NCBI GenBank assembly: GCA_018268395.1 | Contig: JAFDWQ010000003.1 | Span: 407,238 to 471,237, forward strand | DNA length: 64,000 nt | Reading direction: 5' to 3' | Source of the DNA: Armatimonadota bacterium | Lineage (GTDB): Bacteria > Armatimonadota > Fimbriimonadia > Fimbriimonadales > Fimbriimonadaceae | Shown: positions 44,830 to 54,107 of the stretch, in pieces | Numbering within the stretch: the stretch's first letter is position 1 | Layout: every line of letters starts with the position of its first letter | The notes under the pieces: model-generated | The model's database searches: none | Told to the model about the DNA's origin: nothing | Seen by the model: only the letters and a program-made list of their open reading frames with translations | Position numbers and translations under genes: made by a program

Positions 44830-45935
44830 GCGGCGACCGCCCGGGATACGGCGGGATCGCGAAAACGATCGAGCGCCCTTTCGGCATCGTCGATCCTCCT
44901 CAACATGGCGTCTACGACCTTCGGGTCGAAATGCGACCCTGCACCGTTCTGAACGATCTCTGCAGCACGCTCGACCGGAAATTCGTCTTTGTACGACCGC
45001 TTGGAGCGGAGCGCGTCATAGACGTCGGCGACGGAGACGATCCTGCCCTCGATCGGGATCGCCTCGCCCTTCAGTCCCGACGGATATCCCGTCCCGTCCC
45101 AACGCTCGTGGTGGGTCATCGCGATGAGCGCCGCGCAATGGAGGAGCTCGTTCTGGTTGTCGGCCTTTTCGTCGATACCCAGGAACGAGAAGATCCCGCC
45201 TCGGTCGCCCGCAAGGATCTGGAACCCGGCCGCACAGTGCTCCTTCATGGCCTCGCGCTCCTCGGGATCGATCGGGCCCTTCTTGAACAGGATCCGGTCA
45301 GGCAGCGAGATCTTGCCTACGTCGTGGAGCGGGCTGGCCAAAAGGATGCGTTCCTGCGCCTCCTGGTCGAACCCGAGCTCCTCGGCGAGCAGCCGGGACA
45401 GCAGGCCGACCCTGAGAATGTGGGCTCCGGTGTCTTCGTCCCGCCACTCTGCCGCCAGGGCCAAGCGGAGCAACACGTTCTTGCGGGACAGTTCCAAGTC
45501 CCGGGTGGTCTCCTTGACCCTTGCGTCGAGGAGGTCGTTCTGTGCCGCCACAAGGTCTTGATACCGTTTGAGCTCGATGGCGTTCTCCAGCCGGACCCTC
45601 AGCTCCCAGAAATCGATGGGCTTGTCGAGGAAGTCTGTGGCGCCCCTCTCCAATGCCTCCTTCTTGGCTTGAAGGTCACCGTTGCCGGTGAGGACCAGGC
45701 AGGGCAGGTGCGATGTGGCCGGATCCAACCGGACCGACCTCAAGAGGTCCAGTCCGTCCTTGCCCGGCATGTTCAAGTCCGTCACCACGGCGTCCAGCCC
45801 GCCTGCGATCACGATCAAGGCGTCGTCCACGTTCGTCGCGTAAGAGACGTCCCACTCCGGGCAGTGCATCCGGACGAGCCGGCGGAGGCCTTCGAGCACC
45901 CGCTCTTCGTCGTCGATGAATAGGATCCTGTTCAT
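44826..45935 (-). CDS. Response regulator with HD-GYP domain
   Basis: ATG 45935 gives 369 aa. The receiver domain (about 1-125) has the DDE acidic triad at 8-10 and phospho-acceptor D53 in VVTDLNMPG. After a helical linker the HD-GYP domain includes HDVGKISLP, HH and the canonical HHERWDGTGYPSGL block, indicating c-di-GMP hydrolysis. The start overlaps the stop of the histidine kinase gene (ATGA), with ggag at the right distance, so phosphorylation by that kinase is likely. It ends the three-gene operon. Confidence 0.92.
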   Translation of the reverse strand: MNRILFIDDEERVLEGLRRLVRMHCPEWDVSYATNVDDALIVIAGGLDAVVTDLNMPGKDGLDLLRSVRLDPATSHLPCLVLTGNGDLQAKKEALERGATDFLDKPIDFWELRVRLENAIELKRYQDLVAAQNDLLDARVKETTRDLELSRKNVLLRLALAAEWRDEDTGAHILRVGLLSRLLAEELGFDQEAQERILLASPLHDVGKISLPDRILFKKGPIDPEEREAMKEHCAAGFQILAGDRGGIFSFLGIDEKADNQNELLHCAALIAMTHHERWDGTGYPSGLKGEAIPIEGRIVSVADVYDALRSKRSYKDEFPVERAAEIVQNGAGSHFDPKVVDAMLRRIDDAERALDRFRDPAVSRAVAA

Positions 45936-47791
45936 GCTGCTTGCTCCTTGTCCTGTCGTACGATCGGGAGCGAGACGCGGAAACACGTCCCTGCCCCTTC
46001 TTCGGTCTCGAACGAAAGCTCGCCCCCGTGCTTGACGACGATGCTATGGGCCACGCTCAACCCTTGACCGGTACCGATCCCGACGCCTTTGGTCGTAGAG
46101 AACGGGTCGAAAATTTTAGGGCGCACAGCGGCCGGGATGCCGGTACCGTTGTCCGCGACTTCGATGACGACGGCGTGGCCGTCGGACCGCGTCCGGACCG
46201 TAATGTGACCGTCGGGCCGCCCGTCGAACTTCTCCTTGATCGCGTGCGCGGCGTTGACGATCAGGTTCAGGACGGCCTGGCCGAGTTCACCGGGATGGCC
46301 CTGTACGATCGGGACGTCCGGCTGAAGGTCGTCCGACATCTGGGACACGTACTTCCATTCGTTACGGGTCACTGCGATCGCGTTTTGGACGACTTTGTTG
46401 ACGTCCGTAGCGGTCAAGTCGGGCGTCCCGGGATGGGCGAACTCCTTCATCGCCTTGACGATCTGACCGACCCTTGCCACGCCCTCTTGGGCTTGTGACA
46501 GGGCGGCCGGGATTTCGTCCAGAGAATACGAGACGTCGCCCTTGCGTGCCGCCCCCACGATCCGCTCTTGGACGGACCGGAACTCGTCCTCGGACCCGAC
46601 GACCTCCAAGTCCCGGCAAATCCTGACGTAGTCGGCGATCCGGTCGAAAGACTCGGCGACGTAAGTGAGGTTGTCGCCGATGTACTGGTTCGGGGTGTTG
46701 ATCTCATGGGCGACTCCGACGGCGAGCTGCCCGAGGCTCTCCATTTTCGTCGCTTGAAGGACCCGTGCTTGAAGGCGCGTCCGTTCGCTGAGGTCCCTGA
46801 GAACCGCCGCATACTGGGCTTCGCCCCTTCCGCCGATCTTGGCGACGGCCAGTTCCACCGGGAACACGTCACCCGTGGACTTTCGCGCGACAAGCTCCAA
46901 GTGGCGACCACTGGCCCAAGCGAGGGATCCGGTCCGTCCCGCACGGCCCTCAAGTTCACTCAGGCTCGATTCGGCCCAGATCTGTTCGAACGTGAGTCCA
47001 TCGAGGTCGGCTTCGGACAGGCCGAACATGCCGATGGCCGCTCCGTTCGCTTCGATCACCTGCCCGGCAGGCCCAAAGACAAAGATGCCGTCTAAGGCGG
47101 ATTCGAAGACGGCCGACTTGCCGAGCACCGTCTCGACCAGCTCTTCGGTCCGTCGACTGACCGCCTGCTCGACGAGTTCGTTCGTCTCTTCGAGAGCGGC
47201 CTGACGTTCCGCCATCGTCCAAGCTTCGGCGCTCGTCGTCCGACACGCGAGGAAGAGGAAGACGTCCTCGAACAGCACCCAACCCGTATGTTCCAAGAAC
47301 CGGAATTCGGCGTCCGTGGGGACGCCGTAGACGCTCATGGGGAAGTAGAGCCCCCTGAGCACGTGGTCGCCTGCCGTGACGATGGTCGCCGGGATCAAGA
47401 TCTTCCAGTCCCGATAGAAGGCCAGAAACGCCAACGATCCGAAGATGTGGAAGTGCGTTTCGATGCGGCCGCCGCTCAAGTGGACGAGGAGCGAAGACAT
47501 CAGCATCTGGCAGACCGCGATCGTGTACTGGGTCGCCTTGGAGCCGCTTCGGACAAGGATCATGACGACGGCCGGGGCCGTGATCACGCCCCCGAGGACG
47601 AGCGCCGACCAGACGTGGGGGTGGACGACCCTTTGGGTCCCGCTCCAGGTCGTCGGGGTCAAGGTGAGTGCGGCTACGACCGCCGCAACGTATTGCAGCC
47701 CCATGAGCCAGAGGAAAAGTCCGTCGACGGCCCTATAGTTCTTTTGGAGGAAGGCCTCGTGGAGCCGGATCGTGCGTCGGAGCGCGGTCAA
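45932..47791 (-). CDS. Membrane sensor histidine kinase with PAS domain
   Basis: The 619-aa protein has about six hydrophobic helices (about 20-210), a coiled-coil linker, one PAS domain (about 235-350) and a HisKA/HATPase module: H-box [13 protein letters not shown]-box [13 protein letters not shown]1 DNGTGIP, F-box DPFSTTKG and G2 GTGQGLS. The N-terminal region may sense membrane-soluble or light-like signals; no specific ligand is visible. It overlaps the RedB-like gene before it by 4 bp and is coupled to the HD-GYP regulator after it. Confidence 0.9.
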   Translation of the reverse strand: MTALRRTIRLHEAFLQKNYRAVDGLFLWLMGLQYVAAVVAALTLTPTTWSGTQRVVHPHVWSALVLGGVITAPAVVMILVRSGSKATQYTIAVCQMLMSSLLVHLSGGRIETHFHIFGSLAFLAFYRDWKILIPATIVTAGDHVLRGLYFPMSVYGVPTDAEFRFLEHTGWVLFEDVFLFLACRTTSAEAWTMAERQAALEETNELVEQAVSRRTEELVETVLGKSAVFESALDGIFVFGPAGQVIEANGAAIGMFGLSEADLDGLTFEQIWAESSLSELEGRAGRTGSLAWASGRHLELVARKSTGDVFPVELAVAKIGGRGEAQYAAVLRDLSERTRLQARVLQATKMESLGQLAVGVAHEINTPNQYIGDNLTYVAESFDRIADYVRICRDLEVVGSEDEFRSVQERIVGAARKGDVSYSLDEIPAALSQAQEGVARVGQIVKAMKEFAHPGTPDLTATDVNKVVQNAIAVTRNEWKYVSQMSDDLQPDVPIVQGHPGELGQAVLNLIVNAAHAIKEKFDGRPDGHITVRTRSDGHAVVIEVADNGTGIPAAVRPKIFDPFSTTKGVGIGTGQGLSVAHSIVVKHGGELSFETEEGAGTCFRVSLPIVRQDKEQAA

Positions 47792-48336
47792 GGCCCCTCA
47801 CCCCCGATCCGGCACCCATAGACGGCCGCGTGGATCAGATTCGTCGTGTTACGCACGGACGCGTAGAGCGCGACCGCGTGGCGGGGCAGGTCAGCGCCAC
47901 GACCCTGGGTCAGTCCCCCTTCGAAAGCCAAGGTCCCGTCCGGTGCGAAGATGTAGGTCTGGCCGGACGTCCGTGCCCCGAGCGCCTCCGGCGAACCCTG
48001 GAGCAGGCCGGTCGCGATCGGAGCACTATGGACCCGCCGGGCCGCGCGGTAGGCACGGTCTTGGGGCCCGGCCTTTCCGATGAACCGGATTTCGACGGAC
48101 GTATCGTTCGGGAACGCGGCCGAGGCCATTCCGATGGCTTCGATGGTCGAAGTCGTGCACGGACACTCTACGGTCCCGACGACGACGATCCTCCAAAGGC
48201 CCGTCGCCCTTTGGGGCGGCACCGGTGCCCAGACGACAGGGCCGGGAGTCGAGTCAAACCGATGCATCGTTGCGAAGCCTTCAGCGACGATCCCGGCCCA
48301 CAAGGCCGCAAGGAGGACGAACAGGGTTTTCTTCAC
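47788..48336 (-). CDS. RedB-like thioredoxin-fold protein
   Basis: Starting at GTG 48336 the 182-aa protein has one N-terminal membrane anchor (TLFVLLAALWAGIVAEGF), then VVVGTVECPCT, a CxC-type redox-like site at a strand end, and a GQTYIFAPDGTLAFEGGLT strand pair as in thioredoxin-fold proteins. I recall the ECPCT signature from proteins annotated RedB. Its stop overlaps the histidine kinase start, so it is probably an extracytoplasmic redox sensor partner of that kinase. This is inference from position. Confidence 0.65.
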   Translation of the reverse strand: MKKTLFVLLAALWAGIVAEGFATMHRFDSTPGPVVWAPVPPQRATGLWRIVVVGTVECPCTTSTIEAIGMASAAFPNDTSVEIRFIGKAGPQDRAYRAARRVHSAPIATGLLQGSPEALGARTSGQTYIFAPDGTLAFEGGLTQGRGADLPRHAVALYASVRNTTNLIHAAVYGCRIGGEGP

Positions 48337-48438
48337 GGTTCCGAACCTTATCAATAATCGGTATAAGTGAAGAACGTTACAGGACGTGAGATCCAAAGTC
48401 CGTACGAATACCGGGAGTCAAAAAGGACGACAAAGAAA

Positions 48439-48460
48439 GGGCCGCCCAGACGGGCGGCCC
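48439..48460 (-). terminator. Intrinsic terminator of the small STAS-like gene
   Basis: gggccgccc (48439-48447) pairs with gggcggccc (48452-48460) over 9 bp with loop agac. On the minus strand it is followed by a run of T (tttctttg), so it terminates leftward transcripts from 48487. Confidence 0.8.
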
Positions 48461-48486
48461 CAAAAGAAACAACGGACCTCGCGCCG

Positions 48487-48834
48487 TCAGGCGGCGAGGC
48501 CGAAGGCAACGTACTCTTCAGTGCCTTCCAAGACTTGCTGTAGACGTACGTTCGTGTACGCCTGGACCTCGTCTTGGTCCCGGGTGACGACGGTGACTTT
48601 CCGGGCTCCGGAGAACTGGGCCATCTCCCTGGCGGTGTCCAGGGTCTGACGGATACCGTCGTCCATCCGGCTCACCTTGGCATAGTCGATCAAAAGGTCG
48701 AAGTCGCAGACGTCGTCGCAGACGACCAACGCCCGGAAGTCCTCCAGGAAGACTTCGGCTTCGGCCGCGGTGACCGCGCCTCCGAAGCTCGCCTCGACCT
48801 GCCGCACGCTAGGGTTCCAATTCAAGATGTACAT
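48487..48834 (-). CDS. Small STAS/SpoIIAA-like protein
   Basis: From ATG 48834 the 115-aa protein has the alpha/beta pattern of STAS-like domains: MYILNWNPSVRQVEASFGG, a long helix (AEAEVFLEDFRALV), strand FDLLIDYAKVS, then DGIRQTLDTAREMAQFSG and KVTVVTRD. The usual phosphorylatable Ser position holds Asp in this case. Proteins like this switch partners in regulation or are catalytic SpoIIAA-like. Partner unknown. The gene is monocistronic and ends at an intrinsic terminator. Confidence 0.65.
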   Translation of the reverse strand: MYILNWNPSVRQVEASFGGAVTAAEAEVFLEDFRALVVCDDVCDFDLLIDYAKVSRMDDGIRQTLDTAREMAQFSGARKVTVVTRDQDEVQAYTNVRLQQVLEGTEEYVAFGLAA

Positions 48835-49036
48835 GGTTTTCACCGATCTGCAAGCGCCCTCGCTGCCTGCACATCGGTCTTGTTCACCATTCCGGGCCCC
48901 TGCTTGTCCGGCATCCTTGACAGTGCGGATCAAGTCCGGTGCTGTTCCTAGCCGTGGAAATGCGGTGCTCGGCGACTGGGAATTCCGGCCCGACCCTTGA
49001 GTCTGAGGGCCGTTTCGGCCATAATTCCCCTGTCCG

Positions 49037-49108
49037 GCCGATGTAGCTCAGTGGTAGAGCAGCTGTTTCGTAAACAGCAGGTCACCAGTTCGAATCTGGT
49101 CATCGGCT
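49037..49108 (+). tRNA. tRNA-Thr (anticodon CGU); likely attachment site of the downstream island
   Basis: Cloverleaf with acceptor GCCGATG/CATCGGC, D arm GCTC-GAGC, anticodon stem CTGTT/AACAG around loop TTCGTAA (CGT) and T arm CCAGTTCGAATCTGG. The 3' end is 122 bp upstream of a tyrosine integrase start, the usual layout when a tRNA 3' end is the integration site. I did not find a repeated copy of the tRNA 3' end inside the window. Confidence 0.95.
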
Positions 49109-49230
49109 CCAATGATTGAACCTAATCCATACGGGATACGAACGGTTTTTCGTGACGCCGAAGAACCACTTCCGAAAAAACCTCCGAATTCCTGTAGCGT
49201 TCGCTTGCGCCGTGATGCCAGAGTCATCAC

Positions 49231-50382
49231 ATGAAGAAGGCGAAGAACAAGGACGCGAACATCACTCAGCGCGGCAATTCCTACCGCGTCGAGATCAAGT
49301 GGCGACTGAAAGACGGTACACCTTTTTGCCGCGACCTGCAGCGGGCGACCATCGAGGACGCCCGTGCCGAGCGCGATGCCATTTACGAAGAGTACAACCG
49401 ATTGCTCTTGAACCCTGGCGTCCGCGACGGTCGGCCCGACAAGCCCATGACCGTGGACGCGCTGTTCACCTTTATTTGCGAACGCGACTGGTCGAACGAA
49501 CAGGACAAACACGTCCGGCACTTCCGGCGGCTCTATGGGAAGCACGTCAAGGCAGTTCTTGGGCGGATGCCCGTGAATGCCGTCAATCCCGGCGACGTCA
49601 ACCAGCTCCTTGCTGATCTTGCCGCATCGAAGGTCAAGTACAAGGGGGTTGAGCGTCCGCCATCGGAAGCGTTCCTCAAGTACGTGTTCTCAACCGTATC
49701 CCGCCTGTTCAGCCTGGGCCGTCAGCATGGCATGACGACCGCCAATCCGTGTTCCGTCAAGGTGAAGTGGTCAAAGCTGACGGAAGAACGAAGGCTGCTT
49801 GATTTGACTGAGAAAGCCGCTGAGAGCGACAAGGAAGACTTGGACGCCAAGGTTCTGACTGACAAGGAGCGGAAAAGGCTCCTGACGGGCGTTGAGGGCA
49901 CTCCTGCGCACATCGTCCTGACCCTGATGGACAACCTTGGTTGCAGGACAGGCGAGGCGCTTGGGCTCGTCGGCAAAGATTTCAACTTTGAAACCAAGCG
50001 CGTCCGGATCTGGCGCACCTACGAAAACGGCAAGTACAAGCTCACAAAGAACAAGCAGACCCGTTCGATCCCTTTGAGTAAGGCTCTGATTGACTACCTA
50101 CAGTCACTGCAACGTGGCCCGGAGGAAGCGATCGCGCTCAATGGATCGGGCCGGCCGCTTGACCAGAAGCCATTGTCAGAGCTGGTCGTTCCTGCGGTCA
50201 AAGCTGCAAAGCTGCCAAGCCAGGTCAGTCCCTATTGGCTCAGGCATTCCTACATTAGCCGGAAGCTGGCCGAAGGCAAGAATCCCGTCGATGTAGCCAA
50301 GGTGACGGGTCACACGGTGGACACGCTTCTCAAGAACTACGCCTGGGCAATCCCCGAAGCGCTGAACAACTTTGTTGACTGA
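49231..50382 (+). CDS. Tyrosine-type site-specific integrase
   Basis: The 383-aa integrase has an N-terminal arm-binding domain (about 1-70), a core-binding domain (KHVRHFRRLYGKHVKAVLGRM, about 75-190) and the catalytic domain: R239 in GCRTGEALGL, beta-strand K276, YWLRHSY with R338/H339 (the canonical first His of HxxR is Tyr335), H361 in VTGHTVD, and nucleophile Y370 in KNYAW. It should recombine the element into the adjacent tRNA-Thr. Composition is AT-richer than the core genes. An excisionase-like gene lies just downstream on the other strand. Confidence 0.92.
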   Translation: MKKAKNKDANITQRGNSYRVEIKWRLKDGTPFCRDLQRATIEDARAERDAIYEEYNRLLLNPGVRDGRPDKPMTVDALFTFICERDWSNEQDKHVRHFRRLYGKHVKAVLGRMPVNAVNPGDVNQLLADLAASKVKYKGVERPPSEAFLKYVFSTVSRLFSLGRQHGMTTANPCSVKVKWSKLTEERRLLDLTEKAAESDKEDLDAKVLTDKERKRLLTGVEGTPAHIVLTLMDNLGCRTGEALGLVGKDFNFETKRVRIWRTYENGKYKLTKNKQTRSIPLSKALIDYLQSLQRGPEEAIALNGSGRPLDQKPLSELVVPAVKAAKLPSQVSPYWLRHSYISRKLAEGKNPVDVAKVTGHTVDTLLKNYAWAIPEALNNFVD

Positions 50383-50445
50383 CATACGCTTGGGACGTGG
50401 TATTGGGTAACCTAGGTCTCGCTCGCTCGTGAGCAAGGAAAAACG

Positions 50446-50577
50446 ATGCCAACAACTGGTGAAAAGCCTGGCGCAGGAACATACATATGCACAAACTGCG
50501 GCACTTCAGTGATCCTTGACGATGACGACGACAGGTTGCCTCCGTGCCCGAAATGCCAGGGTACCGACTACAACTAA
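50446..50577 (+). CDS. Small zinc-ribbon protein
   Basis: A 43-aa protein with ribosome-binding stretch gcaaggaaa before ATG 50446. It has CTNCG and, 16 residues later, CPKCQ, a two-knuckle zinc ribbon, separated by a run of five aspartates (LDDDDDRLPP). Similar 40-50-aa zinc ribbons with this acidic loop are widespread and often travel on mobile DNA. Stop codons of this gene and of the convergent excisionase-like gene overlap (50574-50577). Confidence 0.75.
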   Translation: MPTTGEKPGAGTYICTNCGTSVILDDDDDRLPPCPKCQGTDYN

Positions 50578-50825
50578 GATTGGGGCGAGAGGGTGGACTT
50601 TTCAAGATAAGCGTCATACCGCTCGATCTCGCGTCGGTTGATGCGCCGAAGTTTTCCATTCCGGGTGAAGTAGATGCGGCCCCTGGCCGCTTCATACTCA
50701 ATGTGACGGACGGACACAGAGAACAGCCACGCGAATTCCTGAACGGTCAAATGCTCCTTCTGACGGATCGCAACCGCCTGATCGCCCGTCAGTTCTTTGG
50801 AACGCTGATGACTTGAGGGACTCAT
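50574..50825 (-). CDS. Excisionase-like helix-turn-helix protein
   Basis: ATG 50825 gives an 83-aa protein with a winged helix-like unit: LTVQEFAWLFSVSVRHIEYEAARGRIYFTRNGKLRRINRREIERY. The basic wing and the WLFSVSVRHIE helix fit MerR/Xis-type DNA binders that help tyrosine integrases excise an element. Position next to the integrase supports this. The upstream extension of the frame lacks coding style. Confidence 0.65.
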   Translation of the reverse strand: MSPSSHQRSKELTGDQAVAIRQKEHLTVQEFAWLFSVSVRHIEYEAARGRIYFTRNGKLRRINRREIERYDAYLEKSTLSPQS

Positions 50826-51325
50826 GCAACCCCCGTTGCAAGCGTGGCGAAGCCACAATGGATAAGTTTACAGCAGTATCTAGCACAAACGTTCTGATAG
50901 AGATGCCAGAAAACCTTCCTGCTTCACGGCATTAAGAATATCAACAACTGCTACCATCTCCACGAGCGCAGCCCCCATTACTGGCCGAGTGGAAATCAGT
51001 CTACCAATGAACCTCAGCGGAGCACTCCGACGCTTGGCTGATCAACTCCCTTCTAGGCCTTTGGCAGTCTTTTTGAACGACTGCCAATATTCTTGCGGCT
51101 ATTCCTAGATTTGTCCCGTCTCCAGTCTTTGGAGGGTTTTTCTACAAGCGAACGAAAGAGTGCCGCGGACACCTGCAGAGCCATTTTGCCTAGGCCCGCG
51201 GGGCCCAAAGCCGTGTGACCGCCAGGCTCTTGCACAGGTATACTTGTGTGCACTATCTTACCGGGCCCATCACCGTTTCGTGGACTCGTCTTCGGACGGG
51301 ATGGACGGAACTTGAAGGATTTAGG
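50826..51325. other. Intergenic region before the CBASS operon, possible small minus-strand ORF
   Basis: No convincing gene. A minus-strand frame from GTG 51253 or ATG 51184 to a stop at 51053 has plausible coding text (MALQVSAALFRSLVEKP...), but I give it only about 0.2. It ends in the arm of the 9-bp inverted repeat at 51061-51087. The CBASS ribosome-binding site (gaaggattt) is at the right edge. Confidence 0.4.
51061..51087. repeat. Perfect 9-bp inverted repeat
   Basis: ttggcagtc (51061-51069) and gactgccaa (51079-51087) with a 9-bp spacer. Symmetry and spacing suit a dimeric repressor site or a small hairpin; it lies about 240 bp before the CBASS operon. Confidence 0.45.
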
Positions 51326-52225
51326 ATGAAACAAGAAAGAAACTTGCCGGGCATTGAGGCTCCGGGCATTTACGACATCAGGCGGCTGCCTCACGCCGAC
51401 TTCAAGAAGCACTGGCAGTCTATTATTGTCGCGCCCGAGTTAAAGGAGTCTCTGCTATGCCAAGCTGCTCTCAATTTTACAATGCGTGGCCGAGTTGGTC
51501 GAAATGTGGTGCCTTTGCACGGGATCATACTTCTGACGGGAAAGCCAGGTACGGGGAAGACAACGCTAGCAAAGGGTTTGGCCTCCGAAACTGCCGACCT
51601 GATCAAAGGCAACGGTCTTACATTCGTGGAGGTTGAGCCTCACTCGCTTGCGAGCTCGGCTTTGGGCAAAACACAGCGCGCAGTGTCTGACCTGTTCGCG
51701 ACGAGCATCGCTGAGATCGCCATGCAGGGGCCTACCGTTGTTTTGCTTGACGAGGTGGAGACTATCTTGGTTGACCGGGCAAAACTCAGCCTAGATGCCA
51801 ACCCGATCGATGTTCATCGCGCTACCGATGCTGCGCTAGTGGCCCTCGATCATCTGGCGGAGAAGCATCCAAATCTGCTCATCATCGCAACGAGCAACTT
51901 TCCCCAGGCCATAGATGGTGCTTTCGTCTCGCGCTGCGACGTGGTTTTCGAAGTCCCTCTGCCTGATTCCCAGGCTTCTCACTCAATTTTGGCAAACACA
52001 CTAGATCAGTTGTCAAACACCTATCCTGAGCTAAGGGGCTTCACTAGGCGACCACAATTTGCTGCACTGGCCGCCAAGTGCGTCGGCCTAGATGGAAGGC
52101 AGATCCGCAAACTTGTTGCTGCCGCCTGTACGTTCGACAAGAAGACCGCGCTAAATCCCGGTCTACTCACTGAGAAAGATATCGAGAGGGCTGCGTTGCG
52201 AGCGCTCAAGGACGTGCGACGATGA
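51326..52225 (+). CDS. cap6: TRIP13/Pch2-like AAA+ ATPase of type III CBASS (Cap6)
   Basis: ATG 51326 follows gaaggattt; the frame upstream is noncoding. The 299-aa protein has an N-terminal helical domain, Walker A GKPGTGKT (72-79), a VEPHSLASSALGKTQ pore-like region, Walker B VVLLDEVE (138-145), sensor IIATSNFPQAIDGAFVSRCD and a C-terminal lid. TRIP13-like ATPases remodel HORMA proteins and so switch the CD-NTase off or reset it. The stop overlaps the next gene (ATGA), the first of three couplings in the operon. Confidence 0.9.
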   Translation: MKQERNLPGIEAPGIYDIRRLPHADFKKHWQSIIVAPELKESLLCQAALNFTMRGRVGRNVVPLHGIILLTGKPGTGKTTLAKGLASETADLIKGNGLTFVEVEPHSLASSALGKTQRAVSDLFATSIAEIAMQGPTVVLLDEVETILVDRAKLSLDANPIDVHRATDAALVALDHLAEKHPNLLIIATSNFPQAIDGAFVSRCDVVFEVPLPDSQASHSILANTLDQLSNTYPELRGFTRRPQFAALAAKCVGLDGRQIRKLVAAACTFDKKTALNPGLLTEKDIERAALRALKDVRR

Positions 52226-52695
52226 GCAGTGCCGTCGCACGCACCTACAAATCCGTGCCAGAACGGACTGCACCTGACACTTGGCGGGCCATTGTGTCGC
52301 TCATCGCACCTGAGCCGGGCGACGCGCGGGATGAACTCATGCGTATCGAGGGGATTGCCTGTTCTCTGATCACAGACAAGGCATTCAGGGCCCCTTCGCC
52401 TGCCACTGTGACGGGCCCCAACCCACGGGTGCGGATTTACTGTATCTATGACGACGATGCAATCGAGGGTGACAAAGCTTCCGAACAGGCCCTAAGTTTC
52501 ACCGCGACCGAGGGCGATTGGGCTATGTCCCTTCCGTGTTTCAACTCAGATTTGTCATGGGTTCAAGCGGCGCTGAAGAATAAGTCAACGCGTATCACCG
52601 CCCGCGACCGCGACCAGGGCCTTAACTTAGGCGAAAGCAACGACAACACCCGCGCAGCTGTTATGTTTGATGAGGAGGCATTTCTGCGATCATGA
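52222..52695 (+). CDS. CBASS accessory protein, candidate second HORMA-type protein (Cap8-like)
   Basis: The 157-aa protein sits between the TRIP13-like and the HORMA gene, with ATGA overlaps on both sides. Type III CBASS operons often carry two HORMA-related genes, and this is the expected slot. Strands are visible (RVRIYCIYDDDAI, ALSFTATEGDWAMSLPCF) and a helix near residues 25-45, but I cannot assign the HORMA fold from sequence. It may be an inhibitor or a second activator. Confidence 0.65.
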   Translation: MSSAVARTYKSVPERTAPDTWRAIVSLIAPEPGDARDELMRIEGIACSLITDKAFRAPSPATVTGPNPRVRIYCIYDDDAIEGDKASEQALSFTATEGDWAMSLPCFNSDLSWVQAALKNKSTRITARDRDQGLNLGESNDNTRAAVMFDEEAFLRS

Positions 52696-53201
52696 GCGCA
52701 ACCACTGTTTCTGTAAGCACCTATACACACTCTGTAACATTTGTCACCGATAACATTCTGAAAACGCTAAAGGACATCATCGTCTTGAGTGGTCTGAGCC
52801 CAGAAAAAATGACTACTGACTGGCATGTTCTGCATTCAGGTATTAGCACATGGATACATTCGGGGCACCTTGAGCGCGTGACACTTGAGGTCTACAATAC
52901 GTCCTCGGACGCCCTGATCGGACGTTGGGATATTGACATTTCCTACGAGTGGTCGGGCGGAAATGGCCGCTTTTGGGTCGATACAGATCAAATTAGGAAC
53001 GCCATCAAGAAGTCGGGCATCTGGCCATCTAGTGCCGCTTATGCCATTAAAGTCAAAAACAGTTCAGGCGAGCCTTACGTTGCGGGCTGGGGTGACTGCA
53101 ATTTCCGTTCGACCCAAGGTTTTGTGCGTCAAAGCCTCGGCACTAATGTCGAACACAGTGGCCTCGGTGGTTCGGCGAGCTATTATAGGAAGGTTTCCTA
53201 G
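52692..53201 (+). CDS. cap7: Bacterial HORMA protein (Cap7)
   Basis: The 169-aa protein shows the bacterial HORMA pattern: [26 protein letters not shown] (helix A region), [24 protein letters not shown] (strand with Trp) and [24 protein letters not shown], with a C-terminal segment that can act as a safety belt. It would bind a peptide signal and activate the CD-NTase encoded next. It overlaps the accessory gene by 4 bp and is 2 bp before the cyclase gene. Confidence 0.88.
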   Translation: MSATTVSVSTYTHSVTFVTDNILKTLKDIIVLSGLSPEKMTTDWHVLHSGISTWIHSGHLERVTLEVYNTSSDALIGRWDIDISYEWSGGNGRFWVDTDQIRNAIKKSGIWPSSAAYAIKVKNSSGEPYVAGWGDCNFRSTQGFVRQSLGTNVEHSGLGGSASYYRKVS

Positions 53202-53203
53202 GC

Positions 53204-54100
53204 ATGCTTACGACCGACGAAGCCTTCAGGAAATTCAAGTCTCGGCTCGAACTCAACTCGCGAGAACAGGATAACGCAAGCAAGCGACATACTGAAGTGC
53301 GCGATCACATGCGTTGCAAGTTCTCAATAGACAACGACTTTCTAACAGGGTCTTATGCGCGACACACCAAGACAAAACCACTTAAGGACATTGATGTGTT
53401 TGTGGTTCTTGGCGAAAAGGAGAAACATTACCGCGAGGAGCATCCGTCGAACGTGATGTTGGCCTTCGAGACGGCCCTTGTGGAAAAGTACGGTAGTAGT
53501 TCAGTGTCCAAGCAGCGTCGCGCGGTGACGGTTGACTTTGGAGTGAAGCCTGATGCCGATGACAAGACCGATTATCGGGTTCTAAGTCTTGATGTTGTCG
53601 CCGCCTTCAAGGACGGTGACAACTACGAGATACCAGATGCTACCGAAGGCAAGTGGGTCAAGACCAATCCGAAAGTGCATGCCGAAAGAGCAGTTTCTGC
53701 GCACCAAGCTTACAGTAGTGAGTGGAAGGGCCTTGTTCGGATGGTCAAGTACTGGAACAACAAGAAACACGCGGATAAGCCAGTCAAGCCATCCTTCTTG
53801 CTTGAAGTTATGGCACTGGAATGCCTTCATGCGCCTTGGTCGGGAAATTATGCGTATGAGATGCAAAGCTTTTTTGCCACGCTATCAAACCGCATAGATG
53901 AAACGTGGAACGACCCAGCAAATTTGGGCCCACCAGTAAGCGACATGATGGATTCAGTACGCAGGGCCACAGCAAAGGCAGCGCTCAAGTCGGCGGCGCG
54001 TGAATGTACGCTTGCAATCGATCTTGCCCGCCAAGGCAAGAACTACGAAGCGCTCAAAGCGTGGCGTGAGCTATTTGGGCCAATGTTCCCGCTCTCGTGA
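53204..54100 (+). CDS. CD-NTase, cGAS/DncV-like nucleotidyltransferase of CBASS
   Basis: The 298-aa enzyme has the nucleotidyltransferase motif [21 protein letters not shown] with G49-S50 and metal-binding D62 and D64, and a third acid D130 in SLDVVAAF. The C-terminal helical domain contains [27 protein letters not shown]. It makes a cyclic oligonucleotide when the HORMA protein is engaged. I do not assign a clade (CdnC or CdnD are usual in type III systems). It is 7 bp from the effector gene. Confidence 0.9.
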   Translation: MLTTDEAFRKFKSRLELNSREQDNASKRHTEVRDHMRCKFSIDNDFLTGSYARHTKTKPLKDIDVFVVLGEKEKHYREEHPSNVMLAFETALVEKYGSSSVSKQRRAVTVDFGVKPDADDKTDYRVLSLDVVAAFKDGDNYEIPDATEGKWVKTNPKVHAERAVSAHQAYSSEWKGLVRMVKYWNNKKHADKPVKPSFLLEVMALECLHAPWSGNYAYEMQSFFATLSNRIDETWNDPANLGPPVSDMMDSVRRATAKAALKSAARECTLAIDLARQGKNYEALKAWRELFGPMFPLS

Positions 54101-54107
54101 GATGTGA

